A stretch of 64,000 bases of DNA from Actinomortierella ambigua (GCA_016098155.1 JAAAJB010000035.1:1-64000); one strand, 5' to 3'; counted from the first letter of the stretch, positions 33,931 to 47,200 are shown. The notes: generated by a model not told the origin, from the sequence alone. Numbers and translations: made by a program.

Positions 33931-34934
33931 AGCCTGTTTATTCTTTCTTCCATTTATCTCCCCTCCCGTCCTTTCTGTCGTTAAACAAAAAAAAATGTAT
34001 TTTGCAAACAACGGGGCATTGTATCCTGCCAATGATGATGGCGATGATGATTTTGCCCTTAGCCATTCACTTCCTCAAGCTGCACTCTCCTCATATCCGA
34101 TTGACTCGAGAGTGACACTAGTCTAGGGAATCAGCATAGTCTGGATGACCTCTGTCTGACTTTGGCCAATGTTCCTCTAGGGATCCCCCAATTGCCCACT
34201 AGTGATTATGGAACTGCGTGGACTGCATAACCACTTAACATGGATGGAATATGGTTTTAGATAAGACAAAAGAAGAGTCTGTGTGTGCTGGTGCCACGAC
34301 GGACTACGGCTGGAGCTTGGAGATTGAATGGTAGGGGCTGAGACCATGGGTTTCCTCGCCAACAAACTAGTTACACCAGGTGGTCGAGGCGTTCCATGGG
34401 AGGAGGGAGGGGGGTCGTGCCAAAGATCACTGTTCCGGGGAAACAGTAAGAATCTGAGTCGAAGTTGCACATGTGTGTGTATGTCCACAGATACTGACCC
34501 GTTGTATGATGATTGCCTTGACTCTCAAGCGTAGGCAGTTGGAGTCTTGCTCAAATCGTTGACAGATGGGCTGTCGCAGTGAAAGGGGATGGCCAAAAGC
34601 AAAGAGAGAAGAGAGTGGTGCCTAGGATGAGGGGCAGAGTCAAGAGGGGGTAGCCAAAGAGAAAGAAGAAATGTTACTCTCTGCATGAGTCCCTTCCTCA
34701 TGTTATTGCTTAGCTTAATCAAGGGTGGCAATACGCGCCAGAGAACAAGAATATCGAATAGGGTTATGCTGATGGTTAGTGGAACTAAGGTGGCTGCTCA
34801 GCATTCACATGTACCTGGGTGGTATGTATGATTGGAGGGGGATGATTCCTCAGAAATGTCAACAGCCTCCGTAGAGCCTTCTCTGCCATTGTATTACAGC
34901 CAGATACCGGAAGCGTGGGCTTTACCACAAGTAG
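33931..34934. other. Right flank of the array, decayed sixth unit
   Basis: No intact gene. About 34616-34710 resembles the GTGCCTGGAATGATGAGAGAATCAAGGGG...ATGAGTC block of the array intergenic units, so a sixth unit once existed here. Its promoter and the 5' two-thirds of its gene are not recognisable. Confidence 0.55.
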
Positions 34935-35180
34935 GGCCATGTATCTACGTGTACATATCCTTGCGGCTCCACTCTTCCTGTATCGCTGAACTTTGGTGAC
35001 CGCGCCTTCGCCATTGCGCTAGACAAGTTTAGCCTAGGGCCGGTGTCGTCAGGCAGCAGCGAGAGCATCGCAGGGATCGCAGGGAATACTGTTGGGCCAG
35101 GCACCGTTTTTCTCGGTGCGATTTTTTTTTTTCAAGAACGTGTACACAATTTTTGACGTCGGCGGGAGCCAGGTCCTTTG
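34935..35180 (+). pseudogene. C-terminal remnant of a sixth A1 protease copy
   Basis: Translation in the frame of 34953 gives TYPCGSTLPVSLNFGDRAFAI followed by ALDKFSLG and SIAGIAG. This aligns with the last quarter of the array proteins (TYPCDSSPAVSLTFRGRSF, ALDKFNLG). An expanded T run near 35130 shifts the frame, after which VYTIFDVGGSQV continues in another frame. There is no N-terminal half and no catalytic motif, so it is a dead fragment. It lies just upstream of the helicase gene. Confidence 0.85.
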
Positions 35181-35324
35181 CATACAGCCTACTGAATGAA
35201 GACGGTTGTCTTTGACGCAAGGTATACGCTAGAGAAGATTTGGGTATCGCAAATCTTAATCTTATCCTTGTACTCATGTTGCATGCCCCCAACTGGTGCT
35301 TCATTTCTTGCTAAACCCTTCGCC

Positions 35325-38300
35325 ATGTCATCAAGGAGCCCATCAGGTCGCTCCCCTTCTACCCCTTCTAAACGCTCCCGTCCTGAATCTCCAGGTACTT
35401 GCACCGTTCCTTACATTACCACTGATTGTTTTTTTTTTAACATAATTCACCAACTCTCCTTTTTCTTCCTCCCCTTGGAAACAAAACATAGAACGAGAGG
35501 CTGACTACAAGGATCGTTCGCGGAGGGACAGCCGAGAACGCCGCCGCGACTATGATCGGGATCGAGACTATCGCCATAGCACCAGCACCACCACAAATAG
35601 CAGTGGCAGCAATAGAGATCGGGACAGAGGAGATCGTCACAGTCGAGACTACTCGTCGGCTTCGACCTATGGTAGGGAGAAAGACCGGGACAAAGACAGG
35701 GAAAAGGAGCTGGAGCGTGAGCGTGAACGTGATCGAGCTAGGGGTCGGGATCGTCACCACCCTTCCTCCTCTTCCTCTTCTTCCCATCGTGATCAGCGGC
35801 ACTCTGACAGCAGCAAAGCCCGTGATGAGAAAGAACGTAGTCGTGACAGAGAGAGAGACCGTGATGGTGACCGAGTCATGATGTCTCCCGATGGCCGATC
35901 TAGATCCACTTCGCGGCCTCTCGATGGCACTCCTAGAGAAGGATCACCGGCTGTGGTCGATGCACTGCCTTCTCCCACCCCTGTCACTGCGCCGCAGACC
36001 ATGAGAATCGTTGTGCCTACGCCAGCAGCGCCAAAAACCGGATCCAAGCCTTTGATGACACTCGGCAAGGTATCCAATCTGGGAGAATGGAGCGTCAAAC
36101 TGGGCGTTGGTTGTTTTTACCCAACTCTGTCTAACCTATGGGACACTTTTTTTTTTTCAGTTAAAGAGCAAGCCGATCATCTCCATGTCGTTTGGCGGTG
36201 GGGGCTCCTCTACAACGTCCGCATCATCCGCCAAACCCTCAGTACCATCAGCCTTTGCAGAAGTCGATGTGGAGCAGCAGCAGAGGAGAGAGGCAGTCCT
36301 ACAATGGAAGCTAGACCGAGAGGCGGCGAGAAAGGCTGATGAACAGGTTAAGCAGACCGTGAATGGCGCAGGAGCAGATGCCACCAAGAATTCCCCTTTT
36401 GCTGCTGCTACCGGACTTGCAAAGGCTCAGCAGTCGGATGGTACAACAGCAACAGCAGCAACAACGGTAGCTACAACGGGGAAAAGCTGGAGTTGGGATG
36501 ATGATGATGACGACGAGGAGACGACCACAACATCGTCAACAACAACAAAAATGAAAGCTTTTCTCTCCATTGGCAAGGATAGTAATGGCGACGTTAACAT
36601 GGAAGATGCGACAGAGAAAAAGAAGGAAGAGGACGAAAATGCGATGGAGGAGGACGAAGTCGATCCACTGGATGCGTTCATGATGGACGTGACGGCGGAA
36701 GTCAAGCAGCTGGATGAGCAGGACCTAAAGAAGTTTTCAAAAACAAAAAAACCAACGCCAAAAGCAGCGGCAGCGGCAGCAGCAGGGTCCTCGCCCGCAT
36801 CGTCATCCAATGCTCTTGGCCAAGACGAGGAGGAAGAAGGTGGTGGGGGTGTTGGGGACGATGCATCTTCGGAGGAGGAAGATATCCTGGCGATGGCTGC
36901 GAAGCGGATCAAGAAGAAGGATATTCCACCGGTGGATCATTCCAAGATCCAGTATGAGCCGTTCCGCAAGGATTTTTACTTGGAGCCACCAGAGATGCAG
37001 GACATGACCCCGGAAGAAGTGCATCTGATGCGATTGGAGTTGGACGGCATCAAGATCAGAGGTGCGGATTGCCCCAAGCCGATTCGCAAGTGGACTCAGG
37101 CTGGTTTGCCTTCAGGATGGTAAGTGCCATTCGTTTTGTTGTCATCTGTGGACAAAAGGAGCTGCTGCTGTTGATGTGGCCGAAGTGAATTTGAAAGTGA
37201 GTGTTCAAATCACTCGCTTTATTTTTCCTAATCATCTTGTTTCCATTTTCACCTTTTTTCGTTCTTTTCGTTCTTCTCGTTCCTTTTTTTTTATTTTTTT
37301 TTTTTTAGCTTGACAGTCATTAAGGACAAGCTCAAGTATGAGGCGCCAACACCGATCCAATCTCAAGCAATTCCGGCGATTATGAGTGGACGGGATGTTA
37401 TTGCAGTGGCAAAAACGGGAAGTGGCAAGACGATTGCGTTTATTCTACCAATGTTACGACACATCAAGGATCAACGTCCATTGGAGAATCTCGAAGGGCC
37501 GATTGCGATTATCATGACACCCACGCGAGAGTTGGCGGTGCAGATCCACAAGGAGTGCAAAAACTTCTTAAAGGTGTTGGGCGGGCTGAGAGCTGTATGT
37601 GCCTATGGTGGGTCACCGATCAAAGATCAGATTGCAGAACTGAAGCGGGGCGCCGAGATTGTAGTGTGTACGCCCGGACGTCTAATCGATCTTTTATGTG
37701 CTAATTCTGGACGCGTGACCAACCTCCGAAGAACGACCTTTTTGGTCCTGGACGAGGCAGATCGCATGTTCGACATGGGATTTGAACCACAAGTAAGATA
37801 CTTTCTCTCTCACACACATCCTTTTTTTTTTTTTTTTTTTTGTTGTGTTCATATTGCAGGCTTTTTGGCTTTGTGCAAAGAAATCTTGTCTCTAATTTAC
37901 TATTTTTTTTTCTGTTTATACACTCTTCAACAGGTCATGAAGATTGTGAACAACGTTCGTCCTCAACGGCAAGTGGTTCTCTTTTCTGCCACATTCCCGA
38001 AACAAGTAAGCAGGCACATCAAACAGTTGTTGCTCTACGAAAACCTTGTGGATTCTTGAACTCAAGTACTTTCTTCATGTCTCTTACTTTAAATTTTCTC
38101 CGCACTAAATTTTTTTCTTCCTCCTGCTACAACAAAAAATAGATGGAGGCTCTTGCGCGCAAGCTGTTGAGGCGACCGTTGGAGATTACGGTGGGCGCAC
38201 GGAGTGTGGTGGCATCGGACGTGACGCAGATCGTGGAGGTGCGTGAAGAGTCGACAAAGTTCAACCGGCTCTTGGAAGTCCTGGGTCGGGCGTTTAATAG

Positions 38301-39856
38301 CGATGCCGAGGCCCGTGTGTTGATCTTTGTCAGCCGACAGGAGGGCGCGGATAATTTGTTGCGCGATCTGTTGCGGCGCGGCTATAGCAGCATGTCTATC
38401 CACGGAGGCAAGGTATGTCTGTTGCAATGCCACCCACTATCCCTCTTTTTTATTTTTGTTATTCTTCTTTATTTTAATTAATGTTTGTTTTATTTTTTCA
38501 TTTTATTTTTAGGACCAAACGGATCGAGACGGTGCTATTGAAGATTTCAAGTCGGGCGTGTGCCCGATCCTGATCGCTACATCGGTTGCTGCGCGTGGGC
38601 TGGATGTCAAAAAGCTGGGCTTGGTGATCAACTATGAGTGTCCGAACCACATGGAGGACTATGTCCATCGCGTGGGTCGGACAGGTCGTGCGGGCAACAA
38701 GGGTGTGGCGTACACGTTTATCACGCCCGAGCAAGAGCGGTTCGCACCGGACATCGTCAAGGCCCTGACCAACAGTTCTGTGGCGGTGCCTCAAGAGTTG
38801 CAGCAGTTGGCCGACGAGTTTTTGGAAAAGGTCAAGTCGGGCACGGAACGTGTGTCGGCGTCCGGATTTGGCGGTAAAGGACTGGAGAAGTTTGAACAGG
38901 AACGCGACAAGATGATGGCCATTCAGAAGAAGACGTATGGCGCAGGAGGCGAGGACGAGGAAGGCTCGGATGATGAGGGTGCCAGTGGCGGTGGAGATAA
39001 GAAGGGCGCGGAGATCATCGTCGAGGCCAAGGTCGTCGCCGCCGGTATCTCGGCCAGCAAGGCTGCAGCAGCAGCGTATGCAACAACAGCAGGAACACCA
39101 GGTGGCGGTACCGAGAATGCAAGGGCGGATCAACAAAGTGGTGCTCGTCATGATTCTCCTGCTGCTGGAGGTGGTGACGGTGATTCAGCGACAACATCAT
39201 CCCCCACGGCCGGTGGATCAGGTGTGAATGTCCACCCTGCAATCGCCGCCAACCCGGCCATCTCGGATGCGTTGCGGCAGGCGCGTGAAAAGGCCGAGAT
39301 GCTGTCAAAGTCGCTGGGAGGCGCCGGCAAGCAAAAGGCGCTGGAGGTGATCCAGAACTTGAACAAGGCCCGAGCGGGCGCAGCTGGAGGAGGACCTGGT
39401 GGCGCAGCGGGTGCTGGAAGTGGCGCGGCAGGCGGTGGAAGTGGTGGTGCCGGTGGCAGTGGCAGTGGTGCAGCGGGTGGAGGCGGCCCTGGTTCTGGCT
39501 CTGGCGGCCCAGGTGGATCGGGTGGATCAGAACGGCCACCGAGGGACATGGGACTGGCGTTGGAGATTGAGATCAACGACTACCCACCCAAGGCAAGGTT
39601 GCGGGTGACGCAAAAGGCGATGATCAACCTGATCCAGGAACATTCGGGCGCAGCGATCACGACGCGCGGTGTGTTTGTGGAGGAAGGGAAGCAGCCGCCG
39701 GCTGGGGAGCGCAAGCTGTATCTGTATATTGAGGGCGAGAACCAGTATATTCTTGACCGGGCCAAGACGGAGATTACGAACATCTTGAAGGAGGAGACGA
39801 TGAGACATGTGGATCATATGCAGCGTGGTGGAACTGGTCGCTACACTGTGCTCTAA
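35325..39856 (+). CDS. PRP5: DEAD-box RNA helicase, DDX46/Prp5 orthologue (U2 snRNP remodelling)
   Basis: Seven exons keep frame for 1,258 residues: 35325-35394, 35492-36069, 36161-37119, 37309-37792, 37934-38005, 38143-38412, 38513-39856. Prp5/DDX46 is the nuclear ATPase that prepares U2 snRNP for branch-site binding in prespliceosome assembly. It has an RS/RD-rich N-terminus (residues about 25-130), a DPLDAFM motif (the DPLD element that contacts SF3b), and the conserved pre-helicase block [16 protein letters not shown]. The helicase core shows the Q motif (PTPIQ), AKTGSGKT (570-577), PTREL, DEAD, SAT and [11 protein letters not shown] Gly/Ala-rich low-complexity insert follows (about 39370-39530). 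The C-terminal KH-like region ([21 protein letters not shown]) is typical of DDX46. It is longer than human DDX46 (about 1,030) because of the inserts. The ATG at 35325 was chosen because it opens the RS-rich sequence. Confidence 0.93.
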
Positions 39857-39961
39857 AAAAAAAAAAAAAACTATCATATTTGGTACAATTTTTTTTTCTT
39901 AAAAAAATCTTCCCATTAAAGTGTTCTCAAAAAGCATGTACAATGAAGGAAATTTTTATTT

Positions 39962-40945
39962 CTAGCGGAAGCGATCTGGCGGTTTTGGTGTGTGATGTCG
40001 CGGTGTCGGTTCCCTTGACCGGGAAGGCGGCGGTGGGATCGACGGATGACGATGTTGTTGCTGAGGGGTTGCGGGTTGGGGTGTTGGTGGCGAGGTCACA
40101 AGTTGGATCGACACCAACTCCATAATATTTTCTATGGCAGAGTCCGAAGAGGAGGATGGGGATGTGGCGGTAGTAGAATTCATGGTAGGAAAAGATGTCT
40201 CCTCACTCCGTTGCCTTTTCACGCGGGGAACGTCGTGCTGAAACAAGACCTTCTTCGTCATGGACCATCGATTGTCGCCCACGCCTGCAGAGGAAGGCAA
40301 TGCCTCCGTCGTCGACCTGGAAGCTTGAGCAGTGGCAGCCGATGCGTTGGTCAACGGGAGTGTGACCGAGGTCGCTGGCAGTGGTTGTGTAGGTGATGGT
40401 GGCAACGCAGGTAGAGTGAGAGGAGGTGGTCGAACGAGAGCAACGACCATATCAAGCTCGACGAAGCTTGCCCTGGCAAAATTGCCATTGGTCATCATGC
40501 CGTTGGGAGTTTTGTCAAAGATGCCAAACTTGGCTAGGGCTTTGCATGCATCCTCGTAGCGGTTCTGTTTGTTGGTCCAGTTGCAAGGATCGGCCATTCC
40601 CATCTTTGCGGCCTAAAGGGGGGGGGGAAGAAAGAGGCGAAAGGGAAGGAGATACGAAGGCGTAAGTTTGTGAACGAGCATGTCTTTTCTGAAATGTGTT
40701 TTTTTTGTTGTTACTAGCAAGGTCGAAAACTAAAATCCAGTTTCTTACAGCGATATTGGATGGTACTTGGATAGTCAGCGTCTGGTTAAACTCATCCACT
40801 ACTACCAATGAAAACTCGTATCGCATTGTTGGCTCGCCTACACAACCTTGAGCACGTTGAGGACATTGCGGTTTGGCGGTGATGGGCGAGATGCTAGTCC
40901 AGCAAATGTCGTGGGATAAAAAAGGTTGAACCACATTGCGGAAAT

Positions 40946-40987
<42 letters not shown>

Positions 40988-42771
40988 AATATTGGAGATA
41001 GTTAGCATGCATGCGTCGGCTATGCTTTTTCTATCATAAATAGATTTTCCACCAACGCAAAAAAATTCTCCTTTGGAGTACATTGTTGAGCAGGCTGAGC
41101 ATCTGCACTGCAGGAATTGTTTTATCCGCCCAGGGTTCCAGTCCCTAACGCGACCGCGGATACGGATCTTGTTCAATTGCTATTATCGTTTTTTTTTTGT
41201 TATTTGTAAAGAGAACATGAGTGGATTCAAGATCTTAACCACGCAACTGTATACACATTTTGCTCCAGGAATGGAATGGCGCCAAAAAATAAATAAATAA
41301 AAAAAAGCTTTCTCGTCCATCCATTAAAAAAAAATGAGAGCAACACTCGTTACCTTGGGTTTCTCGACAACCATAGGTCGTGGCTCTTGTTGTAGTGGAA
41401 CAGTCGGCAACTCTCTTTCCAAAGAATCATTAGCATGTTGCTCAAGTTGATGTTGTTGTGCTGGTTGATGTGGTGGAGGTGGCTCATTGACTGGACCGCG
41501 ATTGGTATTGTTGAGAAGAGGTGAGAGCGACTCGCGTTTGATGCTGGACGATAGGCGCCGATGGGCTTCTGGAGTCACTGCTGGCGGTGAGATGAACTCG
41601 GAGGCACATTCTTCCTGCGAGGCCATTGACGTGAACGATGCGGCTTCGCCTTCGGCCACTGGGGATGGAGGTGGAAATGTCCTGTCCAAGATGGGCTCAC
41701 TCACGTCTTGCGAGAAGAAAGACGGGGAGGCAGGAGTGAGCGATGTCTCTGACGATTCCGGCTCTGATACTTGTGCTGGTCCCGGTGCTGCCCCTGTTGC
41801 TGTTGCTTGTATTGAGACAGGTGCAAGAGCCGGTGCTTGAGTTGAAACTGGAGCTGAGAAGGAGGCTGATGCGCGATGAACCGAGGAGGCTGCTGGTGTA
41901 GATGCGGTCTCTAGCAGAGCCCTAGCCGTTGTAGTAGTTGGTATAGTTGTGGCGGATGGTGTGGATGTTGCTACTCCGATTCCTGGTGCAATACTATGGT
42001 AGCCATTTATCGCGTCGCCTCGAAGCGAGTTTTCATAAATGGCTTTTCGGCTAGAGCATCAATCAGGTGAAAAAAAAAATAAAAGGGTGAGTCAATTGGA
42101 TCAGGCAGGATGCAGTGAACTCCAGCGAGAATCGATTTAGAGTGCCGTGCACACATGTAATATCGTTACTTGAGAAGCTCGCGGACTAGTTGGTGCTGCT
42201 CGTCCAAAATGACAACGGATCGCTTGGGCTTTACGCGTTGATAGGAGCGCGTGCCGTGCATCACAACCTCGATGATCTGTGACATACGGGGGTACTTTGG
42301 CACCACGTTCTTGAGAAGCAACAAGTGTCCTTGCTCGACTCCAAGGTCTGTCGACAGAAAGGCATGGTCGTCCCACAGCGAGACTCGCAACGATCTTCGT
42401 CCTTGTGGAGTTGTGGCTTTGTGGTGGTTGAAGTATGGTAGATGTGGGTTCTCGGTGTAGTCTGTTACTACCAAGACTCGGCTCTTTCCATACTGGATTG
42501 GCATGGCTTGCAGAACCTATTTATATCAATATTAGCATTGTTATTTTTTGCGCAGCATGCAGCATGGATTGAGGATCAACATTTCCATGGCATTGGCATT
42601 GGCATTAGCATTGACATGTAGGGGGGGTGGGAGGGAGTGAGAACCAATGGGTAGGAACCTCGGTGGTCGTACCTCACAGACATACTCGCAGAAGGCGCCT
42701 TCCTTGAGCTCCTCGGTGCTACGCAGTCTCTTCGCGTCGCCTAGGTCCCAAGGGTCATTCTGGGTATTCAT
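39962..42771 (-). CDS. POT1-like telomere single-strand binding protein (OB2 and C-terminal OB3/zinc-ribbon; OB1 not seen)
   Basis: Exons 42771-42673, 42516-42170, 42050-41354, 41179-about 41080, about 40893-40749, 40612-39962; about 675 residues. The third intron end (41080/40893) is uncertain; the others keep frame. Residues about 20-140 match the second OB fold of POT1: FCEYVCEVLQ, LVVTDYTENP, LRVSLWDDHAFLSTDLGVEQG, MHGTRSYQRVKP. A Pro/Ser/Thr/Gln-rich linker follows, then a C-terminal OB-like domain with RIRGRVRDWNPGRIKQFLQ, a zinc-ribbon-like cysteine set (CRCSAC...CPQRAQGC) and YEFSLVVVDE. POT1 caps the telomeric 3' overhang within shelterin. No Telo_bind OB1 was found upstream, so this may be an OB1-less form or the first exons are missed. 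Two donors are GTAACG. It converges with the helicase gene, with only 105 bp between stops. Confidence 0.72.
40951..40986. repeat. (AG)n microsatellite within a POT1-like gene intron
   Basis: An AG dinucleotide run. On the gene's strand it is a (CT)n polypyrimidine tract placed between a good branch-point match (TGCTAAC, about 41005) and the downstream exon, so it may serve as the splicing pyrimidine tract. Confidence 0.85.
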
Positions 42772-43907
42772 TCCTGCTTGCTTGTGGTTGTAATGACAAG
42801 AGGCCAAGGCAGAGAGGACCGGTGGACAGAGAGGTGGCCGCCAAACATTTTTTTTTCTGGCAGGAACAGCAGAGAGAGAGACAGGGGGGGGGGGCAGTCA
42901 CCATCAGTCCATCACTTAATCAATCGTTAACGTATTGATCGAGTATATCTGAAACCGCGCCTGGCGACGCGTGCCTGAACTGTACAGAGCATGGGGCAAC
43001 GACAGGCATGTCCGCCCTTCATTGAAAAAAGATAAGGAGGGACCAACAGTTTTCAGTTGTGACAAGGTGGTTAACTTGACTGGCAGACAGTTGACTTTGA
43101 CGAGAACGTTGTTCGATCTCAAAACAAAGAGGAGACAGCCTTACTGTCGCCCACACGCCCAACCACACATGTGCCTGCTGATCGTGCAAGACAGGCCATG
43201 CGCGTGCTGGTCTTGCAGAGAAGGAGGGAAGTAGTAGAGGAGGCCGAGGTGTGATGTGCTCACAGGGAGACCCACCATCAATGACCAACACCAAGCCCTC
43301 TTGCCCACGTCGATTATGCATCCCCCTCGTTTGTGGCTGCTCTCGCCAGTATGTCTTCTCCCCTGTCCTCCATAGCCGGCCTCTCTCTTTCTCTCTTTCA
43401 TTGTGTGTGTGCGTGTGTTTTCTTTTTTTTTACCAGAGACCTTTGAGCTGCCTGCATGCTGTCTGCACCTGAAAAGCAGCAATTTTTGGAGAGTGATGTT
43501 AATTAGAGAGACAACGAGAGCCTTGTGTTTTTCATAGCCTGTGAAGAACGAAGAGTATACGAGCCGCCTCCTTACTTTTGCCTGGTTTGTTCATCGTTTC
43601 CATTGAGACCAGCACGCTCACACTCCTTTCTCATCCATTTCTCCTTTTTTGATCGTCTCCATCCTTTTTTTTTCTTCTTCCTCATCCTGCCTGCATACTT
43701 TTTCACCCCGGGAGAGAAACACACTTCCAACGACAAACGAAAAAAACAAAGTAGCTGAAGAGGGGAAGACAGTTTATTTTGTATCCACCTGTCACTTGTT
43801 CCCTGCAGTTGGTCACATCCTCCCTTTCTGTCTCTCTCTTTGTCTCTCACTCACACACTCACACACACACACACTCTCTCTCTCTTTCCTTCTTTCGTTT
43901 CTTCTTC

Positions 43908-43938
<31 letters not shown>

Positions 43939-44218
43939 TTTCTTCTTCTCCCTTTCCTTTCCTCTTCTACTTGATTGCATTCTCCTTCCTACAGCACCAC
44001 CCCCCCCCTGGCATCTCTCACTTTGTCCTTTGCCCATTCACGACAACACCAGGGGCCGTAAAAGTCAGTCAACACCTCACCCATCTCGCTCCTTCTCTGC
44101 TTCCTTTTCTTTTCTTTTATTCCTCCTTTCATTCATTCATTCATTCATTCATTCATTCACACTCCTCCACCAACTTGGGCATCTTGACCACTTTTTCTTT
44201 ATTTTTATAAGTCTTTGA
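42772..44218. promoter_or_regulatory. Divergent promoter region (POT1-like / Num1-like)
   Basis: A 1.45-kb interval without a supported gene. The 3' half is strongly pyrimidine-rich on the plus strand: CA and CT runs at about 43847-43890, CTT runs at about 43905-43955 and an ATTC tetranucleotide run at about 44130-44158, just upstream of the Num1-like ATG. I searched the minus strand here for an OB1 exon of the POT1-like gene and found none. Confidence 0.5.
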
Positions 44219-47200
44219 ATGGCTGAGCCAGTGATTCGAGTTCAGGAACCGACCAATGTGGAGGCGACGTCTGTCCGAACGCGGCCCTTGGGCAACCTGC
44301 AGACAGTGTCACAGGCCAAGAGGGAGCTTGAGGCACAGTTGATGGCGATCCACGAAGACCTCCAGCTCACGCAAAACATTGGGTTGATGTTTGTCAAGCG
44401 ACAAGATGACTTGCGGACATGCTTTGAGCAGCTTCAGCACCTCGAGCAGCTGGAGCAGAGTAACGGTGGTGGTGGTGGCGGTGGCGATGACAACAGCTAC
44501 ATGGACGCCGATGACAGTGAACTGACGCCGGAACTCAAGGACCAGCTCACGCAGCTCGACAAGGAATTTCAGGAGGGCCAGAATGGTCTCCTGGGTCTCA
44601 AGGGTCTGATCAATGCACAATTGGTAATGTATCAACTCTACGCGCGTATTTCTTCTTCATCTTCCTCCTCCTCTTCTTCATCCTCCTCCCTCTTTGCTCC
44701 TCCTCTTCTTCTTCCTCTTCCTCGTCTTCCCCAATTCTGGTTGAAAGGGATGTTAGTATAATCTCAGTCCGACAGAGGTGTGTCAGAGCCAGGGACATCA
44801 TTCTCCTCTGCTCATACACCAACATTGGTTCATGCGAGAAGGCAGCTGTTATTTTTTTTTCCTTCTCACTCTTCCCCTTCTCTCTTCATTCTTTCTGTTT
44901 TGAACAAAACGGACGTATGTATCGAAGGATCGATGGGAGGAATACTTGTTCACCTACACAAAGCATGTACACATACTCCCCCCTTTTTGTTGTTGTTGTT
45001 GATGTTGTCATGACAGGAATGGACGAACTGCAGTATTACCCCCACCCGACCTGGCTCTTGTGGTGGATGCCCCCAATGGAGGGAAAAAAAAGAGGAGAAA
45101 GACAGAGTAAAAACAGGAAACAGCCTGCAGATGAGCCAAACAGAAAAAAAAAGGACGACAGAGGAAAAAAAAGGGATGAACTGGTGGGTGGAGAGGGGAT
45201 GCTATCTCTCTTTTTTTCCTCCCGACTGCTTGCTTCTCCACCCCACTGACAATCTGTCTGTACAGCATGCAAGGGAGTGAGGGATGGGGGAAGGCAACAG
45301 AGAGTCAGACCAACGTGATGGGCACAATCACGACAAGTTTGGGGGCGAGCGAGCAGGTGAACAGCAAGGTGGTCCCTTTAGATGAATGCTGTTGCTCAGT
45401 GCAGGCGGGAAAAAAAAATATGCAAGTGGACAAGAGCTAGCGAGACACGAGCCAAAAACACAAAAAAATAATCAAAACAAGGGCAGACGAGAGCGAGTAA
45501 GAGAGGAGAGGGAGATAGACAGCGGAGAGCACATTCGCCTGAGGTGCTCAGATCTCATCTATCCAATATTTTTTTTTTTTTTCACTTTGAACGCTATTGG
45601 GTTTCTTGGAGGTCATGGCGAACAAAAAAGAGTCTACATTCCTATAACCACCTCGCCAGGGAGGATGGAAGGGGATGGTGGGAGGGAGGGGGAACACCAC
45701 TCTGTTTACATCGATGTGCGTGGAGGCATGGTGGTGTATGAGGGCACACACCAGGGATACCTAGGCAGTATTTTTAACTGGCACAGATACACGGAGGAAA
45801 CATGGCTCACCAGGCTGGGGAGAGACTCGTCAACGAAAAGAAAGCCTCGTGAAAGTAGTATTATTCAGAGACATGCATCGCATGCCTTTGCATGACACAG
45901 ATACAATACGCTTTTCAACCCATGTGTGCTGACAGCCTTTTTTTTTCTCCGCCTTGTTGTTTCTGCTCTCGCAAACCTTCTAGCCAACCACCGAGGCAAC
46001 ATCTGGTAATGACGCCACCCAGCCCTCCTCAGTTCTCGGCCCAAGCGCACTGCCCTCCAGTACACTGCCCGCCCAAAACATCACCAAGCCTCGGCGGCAT
46101 AAGGTGGTCATTCCCTCGGGACCATCCATTAACGACCCGGCCTTCCCAGTGCAGATCCAAGACGAGCTGCTGAACCAGGTCCGCTACTGGTCCTCGCAGG
46201 CCGAGATGAAGGAGAAATTGAACCAGGAATACGACACCAAGATTCAGGAAATGGAGCGCATTATTGACGCCCTCAACAAGCAGCGTCGTATGCGTGAAGA
46301 GAGCGAAGGTATGGTGGTCAGCCATGGTGGTCAGCTATGGTGGCTTCCCCCTCCCCCCTGTCGTCGCTGCTTATCTCACACATTCATGCACATGTATGCA
46401 ATGTGGTGCAAGGGATTGATTTGCTAACCCCCCTCCCCTTCCCTCCCCTCCAACGTTTGCATTCATCCCTATCTCCCTCTTCCCCTCCCCCCTACAGAGA
46501 GGCAAAAGGAGGACCAATGGAACTTGGAACTGCTGAACCAGGAGCTTCGGTCACAAAACAGCGAATTGCAGTCCCAGCTTTCCAAGGCTGTGCATGAGAA
46601 TCAAAAGCTGCAAAAGTCGTTTTCGGCTGCCACCGAGCAGTTGGAGCAGATCAAGGACAAGGAGGAAAAGACTGCGGGACAGCTGGAACTCACAAAGACG
46701 CGTCACGAACAGGACATGCAAACAATGCGCAAGCACACTGCTGGTTTGCAGCGCGACAAGTCGGATCTGCTCAAGAAGATGGAGGATCTGAACAACATCG
46801 TTACCCTGCAAGAGAAGAAGCTCAAAACCAAGGCCTCGCAAGAATCTGCTATCGGACAACTAGAGCCCTCTGAGGAACCTCGGGCAGCATCCCCTGAACA
46901 GCCCACCATCGTCATTGAGGAGCCAACACCAGACAACATGGACGCCCACCACGAAGACCCTGCCCTGCCCGAACACCCCTCTAGTTCCGAGCCCAAGCAG
47001 ACATCCCTGGCTCGCGAAACCTCTTTTGCCCATCAACAAGCCATTATCAGCGAGCTCCAGACCAAGCTGAGTCAGTCCATGTCCGAGACGGATGAACTCA
47101 AAAAGTTGCTGGCTGACCGCGAGGAGACGATTGAGCAGTTGCGCTTCGAGGGCCCCGTATCCAGCTTTGCACATCCCATGGGAGACCATGCCTCTGGCTT

